Shown here: positions 1 through 8,716 of the stretch, piece after piece | Position numbering within the stretch: the first letter of the stretch is position 1 | How the letters are laid out: each line of letters opens with the position of its first letter | DNA from: Bacteroidales bacterium | Lineage (GTDB): Bacteria; Bacteroidota; Bacteroidia; Bacteroidales; Bacteroidaceae | DNA length: 64,000 bases | NCBI GenBank assembly: GCA_015060905.1 | Contig: SUXQ01000009.1 | Coordinates: 45,077-109,076, forward strand | Direction: 5' to 3' | Program-made: the position numbers and the translations under genes | The notes under the pieces: model-generated | What the model was told of the DNA's origin: nothing | The model's input: the letters and a program-made list of their open reading frames with translations, nothing else | The model's database searches: none

Positions 1-289
1 GTCCTGTGAGGCGTGCAAGCTGTCCGTCGGTGCTGTCGTATAGGTTGGCCCACAGTAAGAAGAAGATTCCCAAAATATTCCAGCGCAATGCGGGGGCTAT
101 GAAACATATTCCTGCTGCAATGCCTAAAAATATTGATATTATTGTTATTACATTTGGGTGTACGCCATGCTTTTTAAAGAATAGTGCGCATTTGTATCCA
201 TAAGGCCTGTAAATCCACAGGTCGATAAACTCTTCTGTGTCGTATGACTTTATTGTGGAATTGTATGCTTTTAATTCTGCTTCGTTCAT
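1..289 (-). CDS. CDP-alcohol phosphatidyltransferase family protein (N-terminal part, cut by window edge)
   Basis: The reading frame runs leftward from the ATG at 287-289 off the window start, giving about 96 residues without a stop. It contains DSTDGQLAR near residue 85, which is the start of the CDP-alcohol phosphotransferase signature (DG-x2-AR), after a hydrophobic stretch (VITIISIFLGIAAGICFIAPA). The family joins a CDP-activated lipid to an alcohol head group in the membrane; which alcohol is not visible. Its ATG overlaps the TGA of the upstream ATP-grasp gene by 4 bases, so the two are translationally coupled. The catalytic aspartates further downstream lie outside the window. Family assignment is firm; substrate is unknown. 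Confidence 0.88.
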   Translation of the reverse strand, partial: MNEAELKAYNSTIKSYDTEEFIDLWIYRPYGYKCALFFKKHGVHPNVITIISIFLGIAAGICFIAPALRWNILGIFFLLWANLYDSTDGQLARLTG

Positions 290-1107
290 CCTTTTCTTAT
301 TATTGATGTTGATATTATTTTTGCTGCTTCGTCGCTGAAGGCCGAAAAACTTGGAAAATCGTTAAGGTCTATAATGTATATTTCTCCTTTGGGCGTGATT
401 ATGCAGTCGCCACCGAAGATGTTTATGCTTAATGCTTTTGCTGCTCTGTTTGCTGTGAATTGCAGCTCTTCGATGTTGAATTTGTGTTTTTGTGGCTCGC
501 CGTTTATTTTTTCTAATCCGAACTTTGTTGCTGTCGGGTCGGGGTAGTACCATCGGAAAAAATCTTCACTTTGTACGCCGTAGAATTTTATAATGTCACC
601 TGTAATATGTTCGCAAAAGAGTGCTTCGTTGCAGCCTTTTGCTGCAAGTGTGGATAGTGCTTTTGTGTACTCTTCGGCGGTGGTGATAAATTGTACGTCA
701 TTCGCGTCACACGACCATCCGCTGCTGTTTTTCAGCCATCCGGGAAGGTGCGGGGGGGTAAAATTATTGCTTGTTGTGTTTATGCGTGTATAGGCGGGTT
801 GTCTGATGTTGTTCTTGTCGAATATTTCCATAAATTTTTCACGCGAACAGTTTTTTACTCCTTTTGTCGAATTTGTAACATATACTTCTTTTGCTTCGCA
901 TTGTGCAAGTTTTTCGAGTACCGTTGCTGTGCGTGACATGTGAAATATTGCATCGTACTCTTCGGAAAGTTCATCTTTTTCGTCGAGTATTTCAACAGAG
1001 TGTCCTGATTTTTTTAGCTCCTCGACTATTTTCAAAAATAGTTGCGTGTCCTTGTCGGACATGTTCGGGGAGTTTTTGGGGTTTCTCGGTATTCCTGCTA
1101 TTTTCAT
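286..1107 (-). CDS. ATP-grasp domain protein
   Basis: This 273-residue protein has the ATP-grasp layout. An N-terminal pre-ATP-grasp part (about 1-85) is followed by a central nucleotide-binding part with conserved-looking NSTKGVKNCSREKF (about 79-92). The C-terminal metal-binding end reads FGGDCIITPKGEIYIIDLND (about 235-254), with the acidic/Asn residues expected for Mg-ATP. Family members ligate a carboxylate, via acyl phosphate, to an amine or thiol; the substrate here is unknown. It is the first gene of a leftward unit with a CDP-alcohol phosphatidyltransferase (4-base ATGA overlap), suggesting a role in making or decorating a polar lipid head group. That link is inference from context. 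A TATATTTG promoter lies at 1203-1210. Confidence 0.78.
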   Translation of the reverse strand: MKIAGIPRNPKNSPNMSDKDTQLFLKIVEELKKSGHSVEILDEKDELSEEYDAIFHMSRTATVLEKLAQCEAKEVYVTNSTKGVKNCSREKFMEIFDKNNIRQPAYTRINTTSNNFTPPHLPGWLKNSSGWSCDANDVQFITTAEEYTKALSTLAAKGCNEALFCEHITGDIIKFYGVQSEDFFRWYYPDPTATKFGLEKINGEPQKHKFNIEELQFTANRAAKALSINIFGGDCIITPKGEIYIIDLNDFPSFSAFSDEAAKIISTSIIRKG

Positions 1108-1202
1108 TTATTTGACAGTCTGTTGATTTTTTTGCTTATTATGTGCCAAAAATAGTGCCAACGGTTGAACGAGTGTATCGTATACAGGCAATATTTTCGG
1201 TG

Positions 1203-1210
1203 CAAATATA
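1203..1210 (-). promoter_or_regulatory. -7 promoter element of the ATP-grasp operon
   Basis: On the minus strand this reads TATATTTG, a perfect match to the Bacteroidota -7 consensus TAnnTTTG. It lies about 95 bases before the ATP-grasp start codon. No clear -33 TTTG was found. It is back to back with the rightward promoter at 1231-1261. Confidence 0.6.
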
Positions 1211-1230
1211 TGATTAAAAAATGAGATTTG

Positions 1231-1261
1231 TTTGTGGGACGCTTAAATTCCTGTAACTTTG
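1231..1261 (+). promoter_or_regulatory. Promoter of the radical SAM gene
   Basis: TTTG at 1231-1234 is followed after 19 bases by TAACTTTG at 1254-1261, matching the Bacteroidota -33/-7 arrangement. The predicted start of transcription is about 13 bases before the ATG at 1281, so the leader is very short. Confidence 0.7.
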
Positions 1262-1280
1262 CTATTGAATATGTGAATTT

Positions 1281-2228
1281 ATGTTTCTGATGGATTGTAA
1301 AGAGCGTTTCTATTATAATGATTTTGGAGGTTATATGCGCCGTATTTTTGATTTTAAGGTGCAGAAAATTTCCATTGATGGTGGCTTTACTTGTCCCAAT
1401 CGTGACGGTACAAATGGGACGGGTGGTTGCACTTATTGTAATAATCGCACTTTTAATCCTGCTTACTGTCATCGTAACCGTTCGGTTACCGAGCAGATGA
1501 ATGAGGGTATTGCTTTTTTTGCGCATAAATACCCGCAGATGCGTTATCTTGCTTATTTTCAGGCGTATACTAATACTTACGAGTCGCTTGATGTGTTGCG
1601 CGCAAGGTACGAAGAGGCTCTGTCGGTGGATGGATGTGTGGGGCTTGTCATCGGCACCCGTCCCGATTGTATGCCCGAGGAGTTACTCGACTATCTGCAA
1701 CAGCTGGCCGGCAGGGTGTATGTAATGGTTGAGTATGGCGTTGAAAGCACTGATGATGCTACTCTTGTGCGTATCAATCGTGGGCATGATTATGCTACGG
1801 CTGTCGATGCTGTGTGTCGCACTGCGGCTCGCGGATTACCTGTCGGAGTGCACATTATTCTTGGTTTGCCGGGCGAGGAGCGTTTGTCACTTATTCATCA
1901 GGCAGGATTGTTGTCTCAACTACCAATTACTACCTTGAAATTGCATCAGTTACAGCTGATTCGTGGTACGCGAATGGCCGAGGAGTTTAAAGAAAAGCCC
2001 GAGGATTTTCATCTATTCGAACTTTATGAATATATTGATGTTGTTGTCGATTATCTTGAGAATCTTCGCCCTGATATTGTTGTCGAACGTTTCGCATCGC
2101 AATCGCCCAAAGAGCTGCTTATTGCTCCCGATTGGGGATTGAAGAATTACGAACTTGTCGAAAAGATTAAGCGTCGTATGCGTGAGCGCGATACGTGGCA
2201 GGGGAAATTTTATTCTCCGATTTTTTAG
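1281..2228 (+). CDS. TIGR01212-type radical SAM protein (YhcC family)
   Basis: This 315-residue protein carries the atypical radical SAM cysteine cluster of the YhcC/TIGR01212 family. Cys38, Cys50 and Cys53 lie in CPNRDGTNGTGGCTYC, preceded by the family hallmark KISIDGGF, and should hold a [4Fe-4S] cluster that cleaves S-adenosylmethionine. Further family blocks are YFQAYTNTY (about 90-100), IGTRPDC (about 123) and VEYGVES (about 150). Members of this family have been linked to tRNA modification, but the substrate is not evident here. Codons 1 and 4 are both ATG; the first is used because the promoter is just upstream. The gene converges on mltG with only 4 bases between stops. Confidence 0.9.
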   Translation: MFLMDCKERFYYNDFGGYMRRIFDFKVQKISIDGGFTCPNRDGTNGTGGCTYCNNRTFNPAYCHRNRSVTEQMNEGIAFFAHKYPQMRYLAYFQAYTNTYESLDVLRARYEEALSVDGCVGLVIGTRPDCMPEELLDYLQQLAGRVYVMVEYGVESTDDATLVRINRGHDYATAVDAVCRTAARGLPVGVHIILGLPGEERLSLIHQAGLLSQLPITTLKLHQLQLIRGTRMAEEFKEKPEDFHLFELYEYIDVVVDYLENLRPDIVVERFASQSPKELLIAPDWGLKNYELVEKIKRRMRERDTWQGKFYSPIF

Positions 2229-2232
2229 CTGA

Positions 2233-3276
2233 TTATTTTTTTATGTTCAGCTTGTTTAGTGCTGCTTGATAGCGACGGGCATTCGCATTATGCTCGGCGA
2301 GGGTGGTGGCAAAGTTGTGTGTGCCCGAAAAATCCTCTTTTGCGCACATGTAAATGTAGTTGTGCTTCGCGTGGTTTAGTACGCTCTCAATGCCTGCGAT
2401 TGTAGCTATTCTAATGGGGCCGGGGGGCAGGCCTGTATTCTTATAGGTATTGTAGGGTGATTCAATTTCAAGGTCGGCGTTGAGGATGCGTTTGCGTGTA
2501 AAGTCGCCGATGGCGAATTTTACTGTCGGGTCGGCTTGCAGTGGAATTTTGCGTTTGAGACGATTGATGTAAAGGCCGGCTACTATTGGTTTTTCGGCAT
2601 TGTTGTTGGTCTCTTCATCGACGATGGATGCGAGTGTGGCAACCTCTTCGGGGGTCATGTTTATGGCTTTTGCTTTTGCCAACCTCTCTTCGTTCCAGAA
2701 TATTTTACGCTCCCGCATCATGCGGCTGATGAACTGTTCGGGCTCGATGTTCCAATAAAATTCGTAGGTATTGGGCAGTATGAGGGTGGGAAATGTTTCC
2801 AACGTATAGCCCAAATGCTCGATAAATACTTTGCTTGTGAGTAGTTCGTGTATGGAGAGTGAGTCGAACATCAGTTGTTCGCTTACTACTTTTGATAGTT
2901 GTTCGAAACTGCGCACTGAAGGTACGACTACTTTTACCGGCGTCTGCTCTTTGCTGATTATGCGGCTGTATATTGTGCGCCAACTGTCTTTGTCTTTTAT
3001 GGCATATTTTCCGCTTCTTTTCTTTTGGTCGAAATTGTTGTGCTCGGCCAATATTTTGAATCCGAGTGTGGATTTCGGACCGGCTGCTTTTTTAATTTTG
3101 TTTATGACGCTGTCGGAATTATCATGCGGATATATATATATGTATGCAGTCTCTTCGAGATTAATTTGCGGACTTGTTACTATGTAATATAGTATTCCAC
3201 TGCTGATTATTGCAATGCTTGTGAGCGCAGCAATGATGCTTGCTGCTAATATCACTATTCTTTTTTTCTTCATCAT
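2233..3276 (-). CDS. mltG: Endolytic transglycosylase MltG
   Basis: This 347-residue protein has a short cytoplasmic tail (MMKKKR), one membrane segment (about 7-30) and a periplasmic YceG/MltG domain. The catalytic region is recognisable as ASIVDEETNNNAEKPIVAGL (about 215-235), containing the Glu equivalent to E. coli Glu218. Further on is LQADPTVKFAIGD, followed by SPYNTYKNTGLPPGPI (about 280-295), which is the typical signature. MltG cleaves nascent glycan strands and is thought to set peptidoglycan strand length. It is transcribed alone from the promoter at 3297-3328. Length and motif order fit the family; nothing looks broken. Confidence 0.95.
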   Translation of the reverse strand: MMKKKRIVILAASIIAALTSIAIISSGILYYIVTSPQINLEETAYIYIYPHDNSDSVINKIKKAAGPKSTLGFKILAEHNNFDQKKRSGKYAIKDKDSWRTIYSRIISKEQTPVKVVVPSVRSFEQLSKVVSEQLMFDSLSIHELLTSKVFIEHLGYTLETFPTLILPNTYEFYWNIEPEQFISRMMRERKIFWNEERLAKAKAINMTPEEVATLASIVDEETNNNAEKPIVAGLYINRLKRKIPLQADPTVKFAIGDFTRKRILNADLEIESPYNTYKNTGLPPGPIRIATIAGIESVLNHAKHNYIYMCAKEDFSGTHNFATTLAEHNANARRYQAALNKLNIKK

Positions 3277-3296
3277 GGTTATATATGCGTATTGTG

Positions 3297-3328
3297 CGAA
3301 GATAGTGCAAGATGCTTAAACAGACAAA
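3297..3328 (-). promoter_or_regulatory. Promoter of mltG
   Basis: On the minus strand TTTG (plus 3325-3328) is followed after 20 bases by TATCTTCG (plus 3297-3304), a one-base variant of TAnnTTTG. It lies about 20 bases upstream of the mltG start. Confidence 0.5.
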
Positions 3329-3351
3329 TTTTCTGCTTTTTTTGATGCTAT

Positions 3352-4704
3352 TTATATATTTACACTATGCTTATTAATCTCTTTGCGGAATCTATAATAA
3401 TATAGTATTGCCGCAGTTGTGAGCCCGAAAGGAAGACCTAATGCTACTCCTATTGCACCTAACCTCATTGTGAAACCGAATAGGTAGCTTGCCGGCAAAG
3501 AGATGCATATGTAGGCTATAAATGCGTATGCCATCAAGGGTTTTGTGACTGCGATTCCTCGTAAAGCGTTTGAATAATTTATTTGTATTCCGTCGCTTAT
3601 CTGATAGGCCAACATTGGTATCAACAGCGATGCGAACATTGTTTGTATTGCGGTGTCGGATGTAAAGAGTCGTGCCAGATGATTCTGTGTCAATGCTATT
3701 CCTATCGATAGGACAATGGCAACTGCCATTATTATGTGAAAGGCCGAGTCGGCTGTGATTTTTACATTCGACCAGTCGCCGCGTCCTTTATAATGGCTTA
3801 TGCGTATGGACGATGCAGCGGCAATTCCATAATATACAAGGAAACACAATGAACCGACGATGCACATTACCTGATATGCTGCAAGTTGTGTTGCGCCCAA
3901 CCAGCCCATTAGTATCGATGCCAAAGAGAATGATGCTGTTTCCATGCCCATTTGCAGTGCCAACGGAGTTCCTATTTTTACAAGTTTTTTAATCTCCTTT
4001 TTTTCAATTTTCCTTTGAATAAAGCCATTGCCGTAAGGCTTGAATTTTTTCTCGCGTGTGATAAAAATTACGAACATTGCCACCATTGTCATTCGCGCAA
4101 CAAGTGTGGCAACACCTGCTCCCGTAAGGCCAAGCTCGGGGAATATTGATATTCCGTATATCAGCAGATAGTTTAATATTATATTTATTATGTTTCCTAT
4201 CATTATTACCCACATGGCGGTTTTTGTGGCAGCAACAGTGTCGGTAAATTGTTTCAGCGCGTTGAACAGCGTGGTAAATGGCAACGACAGTAGGAGTATA
4301 AGAAAATAGGGGCGCATTAGCGGAAGAAGTTCCTCGGGTTGTCCTAAATTGTGCAGATTGAAATAAATAATTGTATATATGCAGAAAATAATAAGTCCTG
4401 CCAAACTGTTCGCCCACAGGCTGTCCTTGAACGATGCACCTACATTGTCATTCTCTTTGCGGCCGAAATATGCTCCTATAATAGGCGTTGCTCCATAGCT
4501 GAAACCTAACAAGGAGATTATTCCCAAATTGAAAAGATTATTTACAAACCCGGATGCAGAAAGGGTATCTGCACTATATTGCCCTACCATTATTGTGTCG
4601 ATAAAGCCCAGAATGATGTTACCTAATTGTCCTATCACTATGGGAGTTCCCAGACGTATAATCTTTTTGTAATTTGAAAGGTATATTTCGGGTATTTTAT
4701 ACAT
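3352..4704 (-). CDS. MATE family efflux transporter
   Basis: This 450-residue integral membrane protein has about twelve hydrophobic segments in two homologous halves. The first helix region reads GTPIVIGQLGNIILGFIDTI, the MATE start signature, and GFSYGATPIIGAYFGR follows at about 67-82. MATE proteins export cationic drugs or metabolites using a Na+ or H+ gradient; the substrate cannot be told. The gene lies 63 bases beyond rpiB on the same strand. A strong terminator hairpin at 4724-4759 separates them, so it probably has its own promoter, although no clear -7 element was seen. Confidence 0.93.
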   Translation of the reverse strand: MYKIPEIYLSNYKKIIRLGTPIVIGQLGNIILGFIDTIMVGQYSADTLSASGFVNNLFNLGIISLLGFSYGATPIIGAYFGRKENDNVGASFKDSLWANSLAGLIIFCIYTIIYFNLHNLGQPEELLPLMRPYFLILLLSLPFTTLFNALKQFTDTVAATKTAMWVIMIGNIINIILNYLLIYGISIFPELGLTGAGVATLVARMTMVAMFVIFITREKKFKPYGNGFIQRKIEKKEIKKLVKIGTPLALQMGMETASFSLASILMGWLGATQLAAYQVMCIVGSLCFLVYYGIAAASSIRISHYKGRGDWSNVKITADSAFHIIMAVAIVLSIGIALTQNHLARLFTSDTAIQTMFASLLIPMLAYQISDGIQINYSNALRGIAVTKPLMAYAFIAYICISLPASYLFGFTMRLGAIGVALGLPFGLTTAAILYYYRFRKEINKHSVNI

Positions 4705-4723
4705 ACATATTTTTTAAAGCAGA

Positions 4724-4759
4724 AAAAACTGCGTCAATTTTATTTTTGACGCAGTTTTT
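4724..4759 (-). terminator. Rho-independent terminator after rpiB
   Basis: A 14-bp perfect stem (4724-4737 with 4746-4759) around an 8-base loop, followed by a T-run on the minus strand. It ends the galM-tkt-rpiB unit before the MATE gene. Confidence 0.85.
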
Positions 4760-4767
4760 AAATTAAA

Positions 4768-5208
4768 TTATTTAACAGGAATTGCATCTATTCTGCGCTG
4801 GTGTCTCCCCCCCTCAAATTCAGTGTCAAGGAATGTTTCAACACATTTTTTTGCTGTTGCTTCGTCAATGAAGCGTCCCGGCATTACAAGCACATTTGCG
4901 TCGTTGTGCTGTCTGGCCAATTCTGCAATTTCGGGCTGCCAACAAAGTGCCGCACGTATGCCTGCATGATGATTCAGTGACATATTTATTCCGTTACCTG
5001 TTCCACAGATGGCTATTCCCTGCTTGCATACTCCCTGCTCTATGGCAGTGCCGAGAGCGTGGGCATATTCGGGGTAGTCGCAACTTTCTGTGCTGTTGGT
5101 TCCGTAATCTTCATATGTGTAACCCTTTGCTGTGAGCCACTCCTTTACCTGTTCTTTCAAGGGGTATCCTGCGTGGTCGCTTGCTAATCCTATTATTATC
5201 TTTTCCAT
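4768..5208 (-). CDS. rpiB: Ribose-5-phosphate isomerase B
   Basis: This 146-residue protein matches RpiB over its whole length. It has GLASDHAGYPLKE at the start (Asp11 and His12 contact substrate), the DYGTNSTESCDYPEYA block, and the active-site ICGTGNGINMSLNHHAGIRA region (Cys about 68). It interconverts ribose-5-phosphate and ribulose-5-phosphate in the non-oxidative pentose phosphate pathway. Its ATG overlaps the tkt stop by one base (TAATG), indicating translational coupling with transketolase, a partner in the same pathway. Confidence 0.96.
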   Translation of the reverse strand: MEKIIIGLASDHAGYPLKEQVKEWLTAKGYTYEDYGTNSTESCDYPEYAHALGTAIEQGVCKQGIAICGTGNGINMSLNHHAGIRAALCWQPEIAELARQHNDANVLVMPGRFIDEATAKKCVETFLDTEFEGGRHQRRIDAIPVK

Positions 5209-7220
5209 TATAACATTGCTTTTACCTGGTTATATACATTTTGTGCGGTAAAGCCCAATTTTTCGTCGAGTACCTTGTAAGGTGCCGAGAATCCGAATGA
5301 TTCAAGGCCGTAAACTTTTCCATTGGAACCAACAAGGCCTTCGAGGTTTACGGGTAATCCTGCTGTAAGACCGAATATTTTTGCGCCGCAAGGAAGAATC
5401 TGCTGCTGGTATTCTTTAGACTGTGAACGGAACAGACCCTCGGAAGGAACTGATACGATTCTTGTCTTAATGCCATCTTCTTTGAGGAGTTTCGCTCCAT
5501 CGACAAGGGTTGAAACTTCTGAGCCTGATGCTAAAAGTATCACGTCGTAATCTTCGTCCGAACCGGCTACAATGTATGCGCCTTTTTCAGCTTGTGTATA
5601 GTCTGTACCTGCGGGCAGGTTGGTAACATTCTGACGAGAAAGTATCAATCCTGTGGGGCTGTCGGTATTTTCCATAGCCATTTTCCACGCGATTGTTGTT
5701 TCGTTTACGTCGGCGGGACGCATCACAAGCATTGAGTTTTTGCCCGAGTGATTTTTGAGTTTCTCCATCAGACGCACCTGTGCCTCTTGTTCCACCGGCT
5801 CGTGTGTGGGGCCATCCTCGCCTACGCGGAATGCGTCGTGCGACCAGATAAACTTAACGGGAAGCTCCATGAGGGCTGCCATGCGGATTGCGGGCTTCAT
5901 ATAGTCGCTGAATACAAAGAATGTTCCGCATGCTGCAATTACACCGCCGTGGAGTGTCATTCCTATGCATAAGCAGGCCATTGTAAGCTCCGATACTCCT
6001 GCGTGAAGGAATGCTCCGCTGAAGTCGCCCGGTTCTATTGCGTGTGTCTTTTTAAGGAATCCGTCGGTCTTATCGCTGTTGCAAAGGTCGGCCGAAGAAC
6101 ATATCATATTCTCGTATTTCTCGGCAAGAATGCTAAGAATTGTTGCTGATGCGTTACGTGTGGGGCCGTCTGCTTTCTGTTCGATGGCAGCCCAATCAAT
6201 TTCTGGTTTTTTGCCTGCGAACCACTCGGCCTCTTTTACTGCAAGGTCGGGATTTTGTGCCGCCCACATTGCCTTTGCTTGTTTGCGCTCGGCAACGATT
6301 TTTTTCAATTCCTCTTTGCGTGCATCATACATCTGTTTAACCTCGGGGAAGAATTGGAAGGGATTCTCAATGTCTCCGCCAAGATTTTTTATTGTATTAA
6401 TGTACGCATCGCCACCGAGAGGTGCACCGTGTGTTGCACAGTCAAATTCGTAGCTGCTGTTGTCGGCACGGCGTGCGCCTTTACCCATGACTGTGTTACC
6501 TATAATAAGGGTAGGGCGTTTGTCTTCTGCCTTTGCCTCTTTGAGGGCTGCGCGTATAGCATCGCAATCGTTTCCGTCGATAGTGATTACTTTCCATCCC
6601 CATGCTTCGTACTTCATTGCGGTATTTTCAGTCATTACTTTGTCGCAACGTGTAGATAGCTGTATCTGGTTAGCGTCGTAGAACATGATGAGATTGTCCA
6701 ATCCAAGGAATCCGGCTGTGCGGCCTGCGCCTTGTGATATTTCTTCCTCAACACCACCGTCTGAAATGAATGCGTAAATAGTTTGGTTCATAGTTTCTTT
6801 GCCCAAACGTGCCTTCAAGAATTTGGCGGCGATGGCTGCACCTACTGCATATACGTGTCCCTGACCGAGGGGGCCTGATGTATTTTCAATGCCGTGCTTA
6901 AGATCTACTTCGGGGTGACCGGGCGTGCAACTGCCCCATTGACGGAACTGCTGAAGTTCGTCGAGAGTGTATTTGTCACAAAGTGAAAGTACTGAATAGA
7001 GCATGGGTGACATGTGGCCCGGGTCGAGGAAGAATCTGTCGCGCTCTTCCCAAGAGGGATTCTCGGGGTCGTATTCCATAAACTCGGAGTATAGCACATT
7101 GATGAAATCTGCACCTCCCATAGCTCCACCGGGATGTCCTGACTTTGCTTTTTCTACCATTGCCGCTGTTAAAATTCTTATATTGTCGGCGGCTTTGTTC
7201 ATCAGTTCTTTACTGTTCAT
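5208..7220 (-). CDS. tkt: Transketolase
   Basis: This 670-residue protein has the full transketolase layout. The N-terminal thiamine-diphosphate domain carries KSGHPGGAMGGAD (about 26-38) and the metal/TPP site SDGGVEEEISQGAG (about 153-166). The middle pyrimidine-binding domain carries WSHDAFRVGEDGPTHEPVEQ (about 455-475), and a C-terminal domain follows. It moves two-carbon ketol units between sugar phosphates. It is coupled to rpiB (1-base overlap) and lies 70 bases after galM with no promoter seen between, so galM-tkt-rpiB probably forms one sugar-use operon. Confidence 0.97.
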   Translation of the reverse strand: MNSKELMNKAADNIRILTAAMVEKAKSGHPGGAMGGADFINVLYSEFMEYDPENPSWEERDRFFLDPGHMSPMLYSVLSLCDKYTLDELQQFRQWGSCTPGHPEVDLKHGIENTSGPLGQGHVYAVGAAIAAKFLKARLGKETMNQTIYAFISDGGVEEEISQGAGRTAGFLGLDNLIMFYDANQIQLSTRCDKVMTENTAMKYEAWGWKVITIDGNDCDAIRAALKEAKAEDKRPTLIIGNTVMGKGARRADNSSYEFDCATHGAPLGGDAYINTIKNLGGDIENPFQFFPEVKQMYDARKEELKKIVAERKQAKAMWAAQNPDLAVKEAEWFAGKKPEIDWAAIEQKADGPTRNASATILSILAEKYENMICSSADLCNSDKTDGFLKKTHAIEPGDFSGAFLHAGVSELTMACLCIGMTLHGGVIAACGTFFVFSDYMKPAIRMAALMELPVKFIWSHDAFRVGEDGPTHEPVEQEAQVRLMEKLKNHSGKNSMLVMRPADVNETTIAWKMAMENTDSPTGLILSRQNVTNLPAGTDYTQAEKGAYIVAGSDEDYDVILLASGSEVSTLVDGAKLLKEDGIKTRIVSVPSEGLFRSQSKEYQQQILPCGAKIFGLTAGLPVNLEGLVGSNGKVYGLESFGFSAPYKVLDEKLGFTAQNVYNQVKAML

Positions 7221-7290
7221 CTCTTTACTATTCTATTGTAGTTATCTTATTTTTTTATTATGTATCAACATTGTGAGTGTTGCTTTGTTC

Positions 7291-8466
7291 TTATTTGCTT
7301 GCTTTTTCTACTTCGAACTTGAAGATGCAACGGCTGGTGTATTTTTCGCCGGGGTTCAAGATTGCCGAAGGCCACTCGGGCTTGTTGGGTGTGTCGGGAT
7401 ATTTCTGTGTCTCCAAGCAAATTGCCGAACGTTGGGGGTAGGCAATCCCTTTTTTGCCTTTTACTGTGCTGTCGAGGAAGTTTCCTGTGTATATCTGAAT
7501 ACCGGGCTCGTCGGTGTATACTTTAAGAGTGATGCCTGTTTCGGGACATGTTACCTCTGCTGCTACTTGTGCAATGTCGCGGTTGGTGTTGAGTACCCAG
7601 TTGTGGTCGTAACCGTTACCGTTCTTCAATTGTACAAAGTCATAGTTGTTTATCTCTTTGCCGATAGCCTTTGCTGTGCGGAAGTCCATGGGGGTGTTTT
7701 CTACGGGGAGAATTTCGCCGGTTGTCATGAATGTGTTATCAACGGGGGTGTAGTTGTCGGCATTGATTGTCAAAAGGCAGTCTGTAATGGGCTTTGAAGC
7801 ATCGCCGGTGAGGTTGAAGTATGAGTGGTTGGTCATGTTAATGACTGTTGTCTTGTCGGTTGTTGCTTCGTAGGTGATGTCTATTTCGTTGTTGTCGGTA
7901 AGCGTGTAGACTACCTTTGCTGTTACGTTACCGGGGAAGTTTGCATCGCCGTCGGGAGAGTTCAATACAAGTGCTATTTGATTTTCTGTTACTTTTTCTA
8001 CATCAAATACTTTGTATTGCCATCCGTTGGGACCTCCGTGCAGACAGTGACCGTAATTGTTTTGTGGAAGTTGATATTCAACCCCTTCGACTGTGATTTT
8101 ACCTTGATTAATGCGGTTGGCATAGCGTCCGATGCATGCGCCAAAGTCGCTGGGAATATTTTGATAATCGTCTACGTTGTCGAATCCTAATACTATGTCT
8201 TGTTTAACTCCGTTTTTGTCGTTTATCATTATTGATGCTATGCGTCCGCCAAAATTTGTTATGCATACTTCTACTCCGTTTTTGTTTTTAAGTGTGTAGA
8301 GTGCGGTTTTTTTCCCTTCAATCTCTTTGACGAATTTTTCGGGGTTTAATCCTGATTCTGTTACGGAAGGAGCGGATGCTGTTTCCTGTTTTTTCTGACC
8401 GGTGCATGAGCATAATGCTATCGCTACGATAGCTACACTTAAAAGTGTTTTTGTGATTGTTTTCAT
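7291..8466 (-). CDS. galM: Aldose 1-epimerase, lipoprotein form
   Basis: This 391-residue protein begins with a lipoprotein signal ending ALCSC (Cys21 modified), so it is anchored in an envelope membrane. The GalM fold follows: FGGRIASIMINDKNG (about 73-87), NRINQGKI, the catalytic-His segment NMTNHSYFNLTG (about 220), and the catalytic-Glu segment AICLETQKYPD near the C-terminus. It interconverts alpha and beta anomers of free aldoses. Secreted GalM lipoproteins are common in Bacteroidota that take up sugars. It sits first in the unit with tkt and rpiB; no convincing -7 element was found upstream. Confidence 0.92.
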   Translation of the reverse strand: MKTITKTLLSVAIVAIALCSCTGQKKQETASAPSVTESGLNPEKFVKEIEGKKTALYTLKNKNGVEVCITNFGGRIASIMINDKNGVKQDIVLGFDNVDDYQNIPSDFGACIGRYANRINQGKITVEGVEYQLPQNNYGHCLHGGPNGWQYKVFDVEKVTENQIALVLNSPDGDANFPGNVTAKVVYTLTDNNEIDITYEATTDKTTVINMTNHSYFNLTGDASKPITDCLLTINADNYTPVDNTFMTTGEILPVENTPMDFRTAKAIGKEINNYDFVQLKNGNGYDHNWVLNTNRDIAQVAAEVTCPETGITLKVYTDEPGIQIYTGNFLDSTVKGKKGIAYPQRSAICLETQKYPDTPNKPEWPSAILNPGEKYTSRCIFKFEVEKASK

Positions 8467-8664
8467 ATTTTGATGAGTTTAGTTGTATCCTTTTCTGTAT
8501 TTGTTTGTAAAAATACTACTTTTTGTCCGATTGATAAATATTTTTCTTAAAAAAGGTGTGTGCTTTTCTCTTATTTTGCGAAGTTTTTTGTTTTTTATCT
8601 GTTTTTTTGCCGTTTTTGAGCTTTTTCCCCTTTTTTCTTTGCGCAGAATTTAGCATATATATAA

Positions 8665-8693
8665 ACAGAGCCCCAATAATTTTGGGGCTCTGT
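8665..8693 (-). terminator. Terminator after the prs-DUF4369 unit
   Basis: A 12-bp GC-rich stem (8665-8676 with 8682-8693) with a 5-base loop, followed on the minus strand by a TTTATATATA stretch. It lies just downstream of the DUF4369 lipoprotein stop. The rest of 8467-8716 is AT-rich and shows no convincing gene. Confidence 0.75.
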
Positions 8694-8716
8694 ACTTTTT
8701 CAAAAAAATAGTTCAC

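Noticed and set aside
7003..7797. 264-codon plus-strand frame
   Set aside because: It runs antisense across the end of galM and the start of tkt, both certain genes; its Cys/Val/Phe-rich composition is typical of a shadow frame.
8516..8716. 66-codon minus-strand frame rich in Lys
   Set aside because: It overlaps the terminator at 8665-8693, has low-complexity composition driven by A-rich DNA, and has no family resemblance.
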